Assembly: GCA_019637115.1 (NCBI GenBank)
Contig: JAHBWH010000010.1
Location: 18,787 to 82,786, forward strand
Reading direction: 5' to 3'
Source of the DNA: Myxococcales bacterium
GTDB taxonomy: Bacteria; Myxococcota_A; Polyangia; Polyangiales; Houyiibacteriaceae
Length of the DNA stretch: 64,000 bases
The notes below the pieces were generated by a model. That model saw nothing but the letters and a program-made list of their open reading frames with translations. It had not been told where the DNA came from and did no database searches. Positions 1 to 9,600 of this stretch are shown here, in pieces (position 1 is the stretch's first letter; each line of letters opens with the position of its first letter). A program made the position numbers and the translations under genes.

Positions 1-774
1 GACGTTGTCGAAGAGCAGCTTGAACTTCAGCTCGACCTGCAGCCGGCCCGCGATCGTGCTGCGGAGCGCCGCGTCGAAGTTGATGCGGAGGTCCTCGATC
101 TGCTGGAAGTTCAGCAGCGTCTCGACGCCGGTCAGGAACTTCACGTACTCGTTGAGGTTGTTCTCGTAGCCGAGGTAGATGCGCGCCGCGTGGACGATCT
201 GGGTGTCCTCCCCGGTCGACATCTGAATCTCGGTGAAGTTGTCGTACGTCATGTCGTAGCCGATCTCGCCCCACGCCCGGTGGTTCTCCTCCCGGACGAA
301 GTTGCGGAGATAACCGGCCTGGAGCTGGAGGCGCGTGTCGAGACCCGCGAAGGTGTCCCAGCGGTGGGCGGCGGCGACGAAGAGGGCGTCCATGCGCGTG
401 AGGTAGAAGTCGTAGCGCAGCTTCGTGTTGGAGTTCCGGACGGTGTCGACGAGCGGCGTCGTCGTGTCGCCGGCCGGGGCCGCGCGGCCGTAGTTGAAGG
501 CCCAGTCGAAGGCGGTCGCGTGGCGCCCGCGGACGAGCCGGAAGGCCGTGCCAGCCGCGAGGTTCCACGAGCGCGTGTTACCCGTCGCGACGTTCGCGCC
601 CGCCGAGACGGCGAAGTTCGTCACGTCCTCCGAGGGCGCCTCGACGTTGGCCCGCTCGGTGAGCTGGGTCGGCGGCGGCGGGTCCTGCGCGAACGCGGGC
701 GCAGAGAGCGCCGACAAGCCCAGGCAGATCGCTGCGAAGCGCGCGGAGGCGCATGATCGGTAGGTTCGTTCCAC
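1..774 (-). CDS. DUF481/YdiY-like outer-membrane protein, partial at window edge
   Basis: The frame stays open from a GTG at 774 to the window edge, giving 258 residues without a stop; the C-terminus lies outside. GGAG sits just upstream of the GTG. The first ~30 residues form a signal peptide (a hydrophobic ICLGLSALSAPAFA run with predicted cleavage after AFA). The rest alternates polar and aromatic residues in strands typical of an outer-membrane beta-barrel, including ANVATGNTRSW and LRYDFYLTRMDALF, which resemble the DUF481 (salt-induced YdiY) family. Role unknown; such proteins are thought to sit in the outer membrane. The open frames on the opposite strand here are shadows. Confidence 0.7.
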   Translation of the reverse strand, partial: MERTYRSCASARFAAICLGLSALSAPAFAQDPPPPTQLTERANVEAPSEDVTNFAVSAGANVATGNTRSWNLAAGTAFRLVRGRHATAFDWAFNYGRAAPAGDTTTPLVDTVRNSNTKLRYDFYLTRMDALFVAAAHRWDTFAGLDTRLQLQAGYLRNFVREENHRAWGEIGYDMTYDNFTEIQMSTGEDTQIVHAARIYLGYENNLNEYVKFLTGVETLLNFQQIEDLRINFDAALRSTIAGRLQVELKFKLLFDNV

Positions 775-982
775 GGTCTTCTCCTCTGTGGGCATGCGCC
801 CAACCACCCCAAACCAGCCACCCAACCAACCCAGGCGCGCACATAGCAACATCTCTGCCAGCGGGGCACCACTTTCTGGCGTTCGCGACGGGGGGAGTGG
901 ACTACTGAACGTCCGTGAACGGGGCCTACGCCCTCTCAGGCGCCGTCGCCGTCGGTCAGGGCCCACGACGACCGTGACACCC

Positions 983-2155
983 ATGCACCCGACCAGCCCC
1001 GATCCCCGAACGCACTGGACCCTCGAAGCCGACCTCGCGTTCTTGAACCACGGCTCCTTCGGCGCCTGCCCGCGTGAGGTGCTCGACGCACAGGCTGCGC
1101 ATCGCGCTCGGATGGAGGCGCAACCCGTGCGCTTCTTCGTCGAGGAGCTCGAGCCAGCGCTCGAGGCCACTAGGCGCGAGGTCGCGGTGTTCCTCCGCGC
1201 GGAACCGGACGACCTCGTCTTCGTCCGGAACGCCACCGAGGGCGTCAACGCCGTCCTCCGCTCCCTCCGCTTCGCGCCGGGCGACGCGATCCTGATCACC
1301 GACCACGGCTACCACGCGGTCGAGAACGCCGCGCGCTACGTCGCCGCCCGCGAGGGGGCGCGCGTCGACGTCGCGAAGGTCCCCTTCCCGCTCACCGATC
1401 CGGAGCAGGTCACGCGCGCCGTGCTCGACGCGCTCACGCCGACGACCCGGCTCGTCATCGTCGATCACGTCACGAGCCCCACCGGCCTCGTCTTCCCCGT
1501 CGAAGCGATCGCGCGGGCCCTCGACGCGCGCGGCGTCGATCTCCTCGTGGACGGCGCCCACGCGCCAGGGATGCTCGACCTCGACCTCCGCGCGCTCGGC
1601 GCCGCCTATTACACGGGCAACTTCCACAAATGGATCTGCGCCCCCAAGGGCGCCGCCTTCCTGCACGTCCGTCGTGACCGACAGGGCCCGATCGTCCCGC
1701 CGGTCATCAGCCACGGCCTCGACTCGACGCGCCCGCGGGCCCGCTTCCTCGAGACCTTCGACTGGACGGGCACCCACGATCCGAGCGCGGTGCTCGCGAT
1801 CCCCGCGGCCCTCGCCTTCGTCGATCGGTGGTTCGGCGGCTGGCCCCGCCTACGCGAGTCCAACCGCGCGCTCGCGCTCGCCGCCCGCGACCGACTCGCC
1901 GAGGTCCTCGGCGTCGCCCCACCCGCGCCGGACTCGATGATCGGCTCGCTCGTCGCGTTGCCCCTGCCGCCAGGCGGCGGCCGACCCACGTCGCACCTCT
2001 ACACGGATCCGCTCCAGACGGAGCTCCGCGAGGCCCATCGCATCGAGGTCCCGATCGTCCCATGGCCCGCGCCCCCCGCCCGCCTCGTGCGGGTGAGCGC
2101 GATGCCCTACGTGACGCTCGAAGACATCGAGCGGCTGGCCCACGCGCTCCGCTGA
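983..2155 (+). CDS. Class V PLP-dependent aminotransferase, isopenicillin-N-epimerase-like
   Basis: 390 residues, the usual length for the family. It opens with FLNHGSFGACP, the substrate-side motif of the isopenicillin N epimerase/cysteine desulfurase-like branch. VDGAHAPG (Asp and His contacting PLP) follows, then the Schiff-base lysine in NFHKW. The conserved RNATEG phosphate-binding stretch is also present. The fold is known to use PLP for transamination, epimerisation or C-S lyase chemistry; the substrate cannot be read from sequence. The frame is open back to 788, but homology-like sequence begins at the ATG at 983 (a GTG three codons earlier is possible). It is monocistronic and divergent from the barrel gene. 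Confidence 0.85.
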   Translation: MHPTSPDPRTHWTLEADLAFLNHGSFGACPREVLDAQAAHRARMEAQPVRFFVEELEPALEATRREVAVFLRAEPDDLVFVRNATEGVNAVLRSLRFAPGDAILITDHGYHAVENAARYVAAREGARVDVAKVPFPLTDPEQVTRAVLDALTPTTRLVIVDHVTSPTGLVFPVEAIARALDARGVDLLVDGAHAPGMLDLDLRALGAAYYTGNFHKWICAPKGAAFLHVRRDRQGPIVPPVISHGLDSTRPRARFLETFDWTGTHDPSAVLAIPAALAFVDRWFGGWPRLRESNRALALAARDRLAEVLGVAPPAPDSMIGSLVALPLPPGGGRPTSHLYTDPLQTELREAHRIEVPIVPWPAPPARLVRVSAMPYVTLEDIERLAHALR

Positions 2156-2266
2156 CCGAGCGACCGAAACCACGCAGCCAGAATCCGACCCGGCGTCAGA
2201 AGGCGCGAACGTCGCCCTCGTCCCGGGTCCGGCGCCAAGCGTGGAAGCTCATGACCACGAGCGGGA

Positions 2267-2998
2267 TCACGAACGCGCCGAAGAAGAGGAACGCGCCGTG
2301 ATGCACGAGACCTCGCCAGCGATCGCGAACGCGTCGATCCGCGACCACGCGAACGCCTGTGGCCCGGTGGGCAATCCCACGACGCAGCCGTCCGGCGCCA
2401 AGACCAAGACACGCGCGTCTCGGCGACGCGCTCGTCGTGCGGCGAGCACGCGCGGCGTGATCGCGCCGAGCGCCGTCCCCGCGACCACCGACGCGAGGAG
2501 CGGCGCGCCGGCGAGCACGCCGAGGTAGAGCCCCGAGAGCGCCCCCGCGGCGCCCACGGCGACCCGCTCGAAGGCGACGGTCGCGGGCGCCCTCGGCCCG
2601 GCCCCGACGGGCACCTCGAGGGCGCCCGGCACGGCTTGGCGCGCGATCACGCGCTCGAGCAGGGTCGCCTCGTCGAGCCGCGGGCGAGCGGGCGCCGCCC
2701 GATACCCGATCTGCTGCGACCGCTCCCGGATGGTGGCCGCGAGGCCCTCGATCCCCCGCTCCCGGAGCGAGGGCGGCAGCGCGTCGAGCTCGAGCGCGAT
2801 CCACGGCGGGGCCGGGGGCTCACGCGGCAGGAGCACGAGCAGGCGCTCCGGAGGCAGCGCCGCCACCCCGAGCACCTGCTCCCATCGGGCGCGCAACACC
2901 CGTCGCGGCGAGAGCCGAAGCGCGAGCCCCTCGGCCGCGAGCTCGATCGGCTCGCCCAGCGTGCCCTCGCGCTCTTCGACCCAGTCACTCGTCCGCAT
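2267..2998 (-). CDS. Putative membrane protein, probable frameshift near the C-terminus
   Basis: 243 residues in the uninterrupted frame, starting at an ATG that overlaps the upstream protease gene's stop by 14 bases, so translational coupling is likely. Residues ~140-175 form a hydrophobic segment followed by RRARRRD, then a PDGCVVGLP strand. The last ~15 residues (a Ser/Arg tail) look out of frame. In the +1 frame from about 2320 down to 2196, the sequence encodes a convincing transmembrane helix (FLFFGAFVIPLVVMS) and a charged tail ending at 2196. The natural product may therefore be a two-helix protein spanning 2196-2998. No family recognised. Confidence 0.55.
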   Translation of the reverse strand: MRTSDWVEEREGTLGEPIELAAEGLALRLSPRRVLRARWEQVLGVAALPPERLLVLLPREPPAPPWIALELDALPPSLRERGIEGLAATIRERSQQIGYRAAPARPRLDEATLLERVIARQAVPGALEVPVGAGPRAPATVAFERVAVGAAGALSGLYLGVLAGAPLLASVVAGTALGAITPRVLAARRARRRDARVLVLAPDGCVVGLPTGPQAFAWSRIDAFAIAGEVSCITARSSSSARS

Positions 2999-3833
2999 CG
3001 TCGAGCCAGACCAGCGCCGCGAGCGCCGCCGCTGCGAGCGCGGCGCTGCCGAGCACGAGCGGCAGTGGCACGTGGAGGACCTCGTCGGCGAAGACGTTGA
3101 CGCTGGGGATCGCGAAGAGCTCGGGGGGCACCAGCACGGGCACCGCGTTCACCATCGCGTGCAGCGCGAGCCCAGGGAGCACCGAGCGCGTGCGCAACCG
3201 GATCGCGCCGAGCACGAGGCCCGCCAAGAAGGCGACGACGGCCGCCGCCGGGCGGCCGTGCATCAGCCCAAAGAAGAGCGCCGAGAGCACGAGCGCGACG
3301 CGCTCGTCGTAGGCGCGCGCGAGCCCGGGCAGCAGCAGGCCGCGGAAGAGCAGCTCCTCGACGACGGGCGCGATGACGACGACCGCGAGCACCACGAGCA
3401 CTCCGTCGAGGGCGCCGTCGATGCGCAGCAGGTCGCGGACGGCGTGAGCGTGGCGCAGGTCTCGCCCGATCAGCTCGTGGACCAGGTTGCCGACCTCGGC
3501 GAGCGGGAGCTGCAGCGCCGCGCCCGCGAGCGCCGCGAGCCCGAGCGTCGTCCACGAGGTCGGCCGCAGCGCGAGCGCCTCGCGCGCCGGCACCCCGTCA
3601 TGCCCGCGCACGCCCCAGAGGATCGCCGCGCCGAAGGCGAGGAGCTGCGCGAGGCCGAGGCTCAAAGGATCGCGCATCACCGCTGCGGCGGCTTCGCCGA
3701 AGCTCGCGCCGCGGAGCATGCGCACGCCCGCCGCGACGAGCTGGACGCCGAGCGCGCCGAGCGTGGCGAGCACGACGTAGCCGAGCGCCGCGTGCCAGCG
3801 CATCGGAGGCCCTTGGCGCTCGAGGACGACCAC
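2985..3833 (-). CDS. CPBP-family intramembrane protease (CAAX/Abi type)
   Basis: 282 residues with about eight hydrophobic segments. Motif 1 of the family is present as EELLFRG (paired glutamates and arginine, around residue 160), followed by motif 2 FFGLMHG with the metal/catalytic histidine. Known members are glutamic-type membrane endopeptidases that cleave prenylated or other membrane proteins; some protect against bacteriocins. The substrate here is unknown. The start is either GTG at 3833 or ATG at 3803; the first lies only 10 bases after the stop of the upstream TPR lipoprotein gene. With the downstream overlap this makes a three-gene operon (lipoprotein, protease, small membrane protein). 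Confidence 0.85.
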   Translation of the reverse strand: MVVLERQGPPMRWHAALGYVVLATLGALGVQLVAAGVRMLRGASFGEAAAAVMRDPLSLGLAQLLAFGAAILWGVRGHDGVPAREALALRPTSWTTLGLAALAGAALQLPLAEVGNLVHELIGRDLRHAHAVRDLLRIDGALDGVLVVLAVVVIAPVVEELLFRGLLLPGLARAYDERVALVLSALFFGLMHGRPAAAVVAFLAGLVLGAIRLRTRSVLPGLALHAMVNAVPVLVPPELFAIPSVNVFADEVLHVPLPLVLGSAALAAAALAALVWLDDADE

Positions 3834-3842
3834 GTCGCGGGC

Positions 3843-5963
3843 TCAGCGACGCAGGAGGTGTTGGGCCATGGCGTGCTCGTAGAAACCCACCATGCCGAGG
3901 CCGACGACCTGCTCGAAGAGCTGGCGCGCGCCCGCAGCGTCGCCCTCCGCGAGGCGACGCGCGCCCTCGTAGAAGAGCGCCTCGGTGCGCTCCCCCACCC
4001 CGTCGGCGGCGCGGCTGAGCTCGTCGAAGGGCAGCGCGCCCGTGCCGAAGGCCGCGAGCTTGCCGCTCCAGCCGTTCTCGCTGACCTGGTCGCGCAAGAC
4101 CTCGACGACGTCCGTGTCGACCGGGGCCCCGACACGCGCGGCGATCACCTTCACCCAGAGCGCGAAGTACACGCGCCACTGCGGCTCGAGTGTCACCTGG
4201 CGCTGAGCCTCGCGGAAGATCTCCTGCGCGAGCTCCAGGCTCGGCTCGGGGCTCGACACGAGGTGCGAGAGCGCCGTCGCGTAGGTCTCGCGCAGACGCG
4301 GCGCGGCGCGGAGCGCAGCGCGAAACGCACCCCCCGCGTCGTTGTGGCGCCCCAGCAGGTCGAGGAGGATCGCGCGGCGGGTGTGGATCTCGGCGAGCAC
4401 CGCCGGCTCCTCGGCCTGCGGGGCGAAGCGGTCCCACTGCTCGAGGGCCTGCCGCCACATCCGCTCGGCCTGCGAGGCGTTCCCTGCGGCCGCGAACGAG
4501 TCGCCGAGCGATTGGATGATGGTCGCCCGACGCAGCTCGTCGAGCGGGCTCGTGCTCGGCGTGAGATCGAGCGCCCGACGGTAGTGGCGCACCGCGTCCT
4601 CGGCGGCGCCGGTCCGCAGCGCGAGCAGCCCGAGCTGCGCGAGCGCGTCGGCCGACTCTTGCGCCTGCAGGCTCGCCTCGAAGCGGCGCGCCGCCTCACC
4701 CGGGTTGCCCGAGTGCATCTCGGCCGTGCCGACGAGCAGCTCGATGCGCGCGCGCGCTACCGGCGGCTCGGCCTGAGGGAAGCGCGACGCGCGCTCGTCG
4801 AGGATGCGCAGCGCGCGGTCGGCCAGGCGGCGCGCGCCCGTCGCGTCGGCCCCGAAGAGGCCGCGCTCGAGGAGCTCGTCGATGGCCGCGAGCGCCTCGT
4901 CGTAGAGCTCGCGGCGCGTCGGCGCGCGCTCGATCGCGGAGGCGAAGTAGGCGAGCGCGTCGTCGGAGCGGTCGTCGACGACGGCGATCCGCGCCAGGCA
5001 CGCGAGGAAGCGCGGATCGTCGGCGAAGCGCCGCTGCCCGAGGCGACACAGGCCCGTGGCCGACTGGGGGCGGGCCTCGCGGTAGACCTCGGCGAGCTCC
5101 ACCGCGGCGTCGGCCGCGCGGGCACCGGAGCCTTGGACGAACTCCAGCGCGCGGATGAGCTGGCCCGCGGTCTCGCCGCGGTCATCGAGCCCTCGGAGGT
5201 GGGCGAGCGCGTCGCCCACGCGCCCGTGCCGCAGGTAGACCGCGGCGACGTCCAGGGGCGCGAGCCGGAGCACCTGCGCCGAGAGGGGGCCCATGCGCAG
5301 GAGCGCCTCCGGCCCCTGGCGGAACCCCTCGGTGATGGAGTCGCGGCGGTCGACGTGGAGCTGCGCGAGCGTCGCGAGCACGTCCGGCGCGGGCGCGAGG
5401 CGCGAGGCCTCGTCCCATTGGTCAATGAGCCCCGTGTAGCGCTGGAACGCCGTCGGGAAGGTCGACCGCGCGTCGCGACCCCAGGTCGTCACGAGCGCGA
5501 GCTCTTCTTGGACGCGCGCGTCGTCGGGGTGGATCGCGCGCAGGAGCCGCAGCGCGCCGATGACCTTGCCCTCCTGGCCGAGGCGCTCGGCGCGCGCGAC
5601 GAGCGCGCGGGCGACGGGCTCGAACGCGGCGGGGACGTCACCCGACTCGACGTCTTCGGGGGTGAGCAGGTCCGAGAGTCGCTCGAGGTGCCGCGCGATT
5701 ACCTCGGAGTCGCCACGGCGCAGCATCCGGTCGGAGCCTCGATCCAACCAGTCGACGAGCGCGTCGCGGAGCTGGCGCCGGGCGGGGTCGTCGGGTGGCA
5801 GCGCGTGGTACGCGCGCAGCAGATCGGGGCCGGTCTGGTCGTCGATCCGATCGGGCACCGGAGCGCCCAGCGCGGTCGTCGTCTGGCCGTTTCGGCCCGC
5901 CGTCGCGCACGCGAGCAGCACGAACGGCAAGACGATGAGGAGGGGTCGCACGAAGGTCTTCAT
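3843..5963 (-). CDS. TPR-repeat lipoprotein
   Basis: 706 residues. The start at 5963 is chosen because it gives a signal peptide with a good lipobox (VLLAC, Cys near residue 19); the frame is open much further upstream without protein-like sequence. The mature part is almost entirely alpha-helical with Ala/Leu/Arg-rich 34-residue periodicity. Clear TPR-like units such as ALAQLGLLALRTGAAEDAVR lie in the second half. It likely faces the periplasm and scaffolds other proteins. It is first in an operon with the CPBP protease. No specific family recognised. Confidence 0.75.
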   Translation of the reverse strand: MKTFVRPLLIVLPFVLLACATAGRNGQTTTALGAPVPDRIDDQTGPDLLRAYHALPPDDPARRQLRDALVDWLDRGSDRMLRRGDSEVIARHLERLSDLLTPEDVESGDVPAAFEPVARALVARAERLGQEGKVIGALRLLRAIHPDDARVQEELALVTTWGRDARSTFPTAFQRYTGLIDQWDEASRLAPAPDVLATLAQLHVDRRDSITEGFRQGPEALLRMGPLSAQVLRLAPLDVAAVYLRHGRVGDALAHLRGLDDRGETAGQLIRALEFVQGSGARAADAAVELAEVYREARPQSATGLCRLGQRRFADDPRFLACLARIAVVDDRSDDALAYFASAIERAPTRRELYDEALAAIDELLERGLFGADATGARRLADRALRILDERASRFPQAEPPVARARIELLVGTAEMHSGNPGEAARRFEASLQAQESADALAQLGLLALRTGAAEDAVRHYRRALDLTPSTSPLDELRRATIIQSLGDSFAAAGNASQAERMWRQALEQWDRFAPQAEEPAVLAEIHTRRAILLDLLGRHNDAGGAFRAALRAAPRLRETYATALSHLVSSPEPSLELAQEIFREAQRQVTLEPQWRVYFALWVKVIAARVGAPVDTDVVEVLRDQVSENGWSGKLAAFGTGALPFDELSRAADGVGERTEALFYEGARRLAEGDAAGARQLFEQVVGLGMVGFYEHAMAQHLLRR

Positions 5964-6157
5964 GGGGCCGGTCGCCCGAGCATAGCAAGAACGCCCCCTG
6001 GTGCCCCCAAACCGAAGTTCGTCCCAGGTATCCGCGGCCCTCGTCGCGGATCGCGACCGAGCGCGCGCGGGTCGTCCCCTGACGTCGGGCGTGGCGTCCG
6101 ACGGCCCCGTCGAACGCCACGCTCGACGACCCGTCGCACCTGCCCCATGGTCTGGAG

Positions 6158-6619
6158 GTGTCCGAGACGTTTCCCGACGCCCCCCCGACCGAGCCCGAAC
6201 GCGCGCTCCCGCCCCGCCTCGTCCTCTACGACGGCGTCTGCGGGCTCTGCGACCGGACGGTGCAGTGGCTTCTCGACCGCGACCCGGAGGGCAACCTCCG
6301 CTTCGCGACGCTCCAGGGCGAGACGGGGCGCGCCGTGCTCGCGCGGCACCCCGAGCTCCCGGCCGGCCTCGACAGCGTGCTCTTCGTCGAGCGCCGCGAC
6401 GGCGTCGAGCGCGTCTCCTATCGAAGCCGCGCGCTCTTCCAGATCGCGCGCCACCTGCAGGGCGCGCTGCCACGGTTCCTCTCGATCTTCCGGTTCGTCC
6501 CGGCGTTCCTGACCGACCTCGGGTACCGGCTCGTCGCCCGAGTGCGCTATCGGATCTGGGGCAAGCTCGACGCATGCCGCGTCCCGAGCCCCGGCGAGCG
6601 CGCGCGCTTCCTCGACTGA
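6158..6619 (+). CDS. DCC-family thiol-disulfide oxidoreductase (DUF393)
   Basis: 153 residues from a GTG. The family signature YDGVCGLCDR (DxxCxxC) is near residue 24, followed by RFATLQGE and the usual C-terminal helix (LTDLGYRLVARVRYRIWG). Length and layout match the DCC family, predicted small thioredoxin-like oxidoreductases of unknown substrate. It ends 7 bases before the end of the convergent kinase gene and probably stands alone. Confidence 0.9.
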   Translation: MSETFPDAPPTEPERALPPRLVLYDGVCGLCDRTVQWLLDRDPEGNLRFATLQGETGRAVLARHPELPAGLDSVLFVERRDGVERVSYRSRALFQIARHLQGALPRFLSIFRFVPAFLTDLGYRLVARVRYRIWGKLDACRVPSPGERARFLD

Positions 6620-6625
6620 CGCCCC

Positions 6626-9600
6626 TCAAGCCGCGAGGAAGATCCGGATCCACCGCGCGGGGTCGGCGACACCTTCGCCCCGCAGCGGGGACTCCGCGGT
6701 GCTCTCGCCGTGCCAGAGCAGCGTCGCAGCCGCGTGGAGCGTCATCTGTGCCGCGCCGAAGGCCGCCGAGGCCTCGCGCACCGCGGAGACCTCGTCCTTC
6801 GACGAGCCCTTTCGGCGCGCGACCCCCGCTCGGAGCATTGCGGCGTACCCACGCGCGTAGGGGCGCCCGGTACGCGCGAGCCAGCGAGCGCGCTCGTCGA
6901 TCCGCGACAACGAGGCGTCCGCATCACCCGCGGCGTGGGCGGCGAGCTCCACGCACCCCTCGAGGAACGACGCCTCGGCCTTGAAGAGCTGCACCGAGAG
7001 GAGCCCCGATCGCGCGAGCGCGGGCGCGAGCGCCGCGACGCGACGTCGCGCGGCCCCAACGTCACCCGCGTAGAGCTCGCACCAAACCAACGTCTTCTCC
7101 GCGAAGAAATGCTGAAACGTGAGCTCGTCGGACCGCCATTGAGAGACGACCTCGTGGATCTGCGCCCTCGCGTCGTCCACTCGCCCGGCGGCGAGCGCGA
7201 GCTTGGCCTCGATCACCGTGGCGATGAGGAGCGAGAACCGATCGTTCGTCTGCTCGGCGCGTCGGAGCACGACGTCGACACGCGAGCGCGCCTCCCCCAG
7301 GCGGCCGAGCCAGACGAGCGACTGCAAGCAGGTGTTGTCGAGGATCGAGCGCTCCCACGAGACGCCTGCGACCCCCGAGAGGGCGACGGCGGTCTCGTCC
7401 AGGCGCTCGATGGCGTCGGCGAATCGTCCGACCGCGGAGAAGGCGACGCCCTCCGCGAGCCCGATCCGCGCCACGAGCACCGGGTCCTGGGTCTTCCGCG
7501 CGAGAGCCGTCGCCTGCTCGATCAGGCGGAACCCACGGCGCGCCGCGCGCTCGGTCCCCGCGTAGGTGGTCATCAAGCCGTAGTAGTCGATCCCACGGAC
7601 GATCCCGTTCGTGTAACCGACGCGCAACGACCGCGAGAGCGCCTCGAGGGCGAAGTATCCGCCGAGGATGGGGCTGAAATTCGCGTACCCACGGTTGGCC
7701 GCGAGCAAGAGGTCGATGCGCTCGCGCTCGTCGATCGGCACCGTCTTGGTCGGCACCGTCTTGGTCGGCACCGTCTTGGTCGGCACCGTCTTGGTCGGCA
7801 CCGTCTCGGTCGGCGCGCCGCGCGGCGTCGTCCCGCGAATCCGCAGCCACGCCATCCGCCGCACCAGGCCGGCGATGGCGCGCCATCGACTCTTCGGGAA
7901 CACCAACCCAACCTCCTCGAACAGGCTCGCGAGGACCTCCCCGCCGAGGTCGAGCTCCGCGCCGGTGAGGTAGTGCTCGGCCGCGAGCCGACGCAGCTCT
8001 CGCCCACGCGCGAGGTCGTCACGCGCGCACGCGAGGAACGCATCTCCGGCCTCCTTCGCGCGCCCCGCGTTCCCAAGCGCCACGGCGCGGGCCTGGGCGA
8101 GCGCGGGCAGCCGCTCGGGGGCCGTCGCCGCGAGATCTCGAGCCGCGTCGGCGTAGTAGTCGGCGGCTTGTCCGAAGGCGAGCGCGTGCTCCGCCGCAGC
8201 CGCGGCTTGCAGCGCGTACTCGCCCGCGCGCGACGTGCGACCCGCGCCCCGGTAGTGGTGCGCGAGCGCGCCCGGATCCGCGCCGCCGACGCGCTCGAGC
8301 GCGCGCGCCAGTGTGAGGTGGCGGTTCCCGAGTGAGTCGGGGTGAATCTGCGCGAGCACGCTGGCGCGCGTGCGATCGTGATAAGGCTCGAGCTGGTCGT
8401 CGCCGCGTACGAGGTGGTACCGCCCGAGGCTCGCGAGCACGTCGGCCAGTGGCACGTCGACGCTCGTCTCTTCGAGGGCCTCGGCCACGACGCGCGGCGC
8501 CACGGGGCGGTGCGCCACCGACACGAGCTCCACGACCGCGCGTAGCTCCGGCGGGACCCGCGCGAGGCGCGCGAGGATCAGATCCTCGACCTCGACGCCA
8601 TCTCGGGCCGTCGTGGTCGAGAGGAACGCATCGGTCCGCTCGCGTTCGACGAGCTCCTCGAGCAAGAGCGGGACACCTCGCGACTGGCGGGCCAGGCGCA
8701 GGTCTCGCTCGGCGTCGGCGGCGCCGAAGAGCGACGCGGAGAGCGCGGCGGCTTCGGCCTCCGTGAGCGGCGCGACGTCTACGTGGACGACCTGCGTCGT
8801 TCCATCGGAGGCGCGCGGCAGGGCCCGCACGACCGGGCCGGCCGCCTCGTCCTCGCGATACGACGCGACGACCAGCACCCGCCCGAGGCTGCTGACGCGG
8901 AGCAGGTCCGTCATCAAGAGCGCGCTGTCCTCGTCGCTCCACTGGAGGTCGTCGATGGCCAGCACGAGCACGCGGTCGCCCGCGACGCGCGTGAGCAGCT
9001 CCTGCAGACCGGCGAAGGCCCGGCGCCTCGCCTCGACCGGCGACGTGTCCTCCCACCGCTCCGGCACCGACCGCGCGAGCGCGGGCACCTGCGCGAGCGC
9101 GGGGAAGAGTCGCGTGAGCTCGGCGACGTGGGCGCTCGTGAGCGCGGCGACCTCCTCCTCCGGCCAACGAATCAACGCGGCGGCGACGCCGTCCATGCAG
9201 CCATCGAACGCTTGGTAGGGGAGGCGCGCCTGTCGGAAGCAACGCGAGGACGACACGAGAGCGTCGCCGCGCGCGCAGACCTCGGCGAGGAAGGCGCTCA
9301 CGAGCCCGCTTTTGCCGACCCCCGAACGCCCGCGCACGTGCACGACGACACGCCCGTCGCGCGCCGCCTCGAACGCCCGCCGCAGCGATGCCAGCTCGTC
9401 GTCGCGTCCAACGATGGTCGCGCGGCTCCCCTCGGCGCCCGATGGGCTCCCGAGGTGGAGGCGGGCGAGGATCTCCGCGCGGCTCGGGCGCGCGGACGGA
9501 TCACGGCGGAGCAGATCCATTGCGAGCTCTGCGAGCGTCGAATCGAGCGCGCACACCGACGGTTCGAGCGGCTCCGGATCGGCGAGCAGCTTCTGCGCCA

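Noticed and set aside
2730..6512. A 1260-residue plus-strand frame over the TPR lipoprotein and protease genes
   Set aside because: Antisense shadow; composition is Arg/Glu-rich repeats of codons complementary to the real genes, with no motif.
7735..7815. Possible CRISPR or mobile element at the 15-bp repeats
   Set aside because: They are in-frame, spacerless and inside a protein-coding gene.
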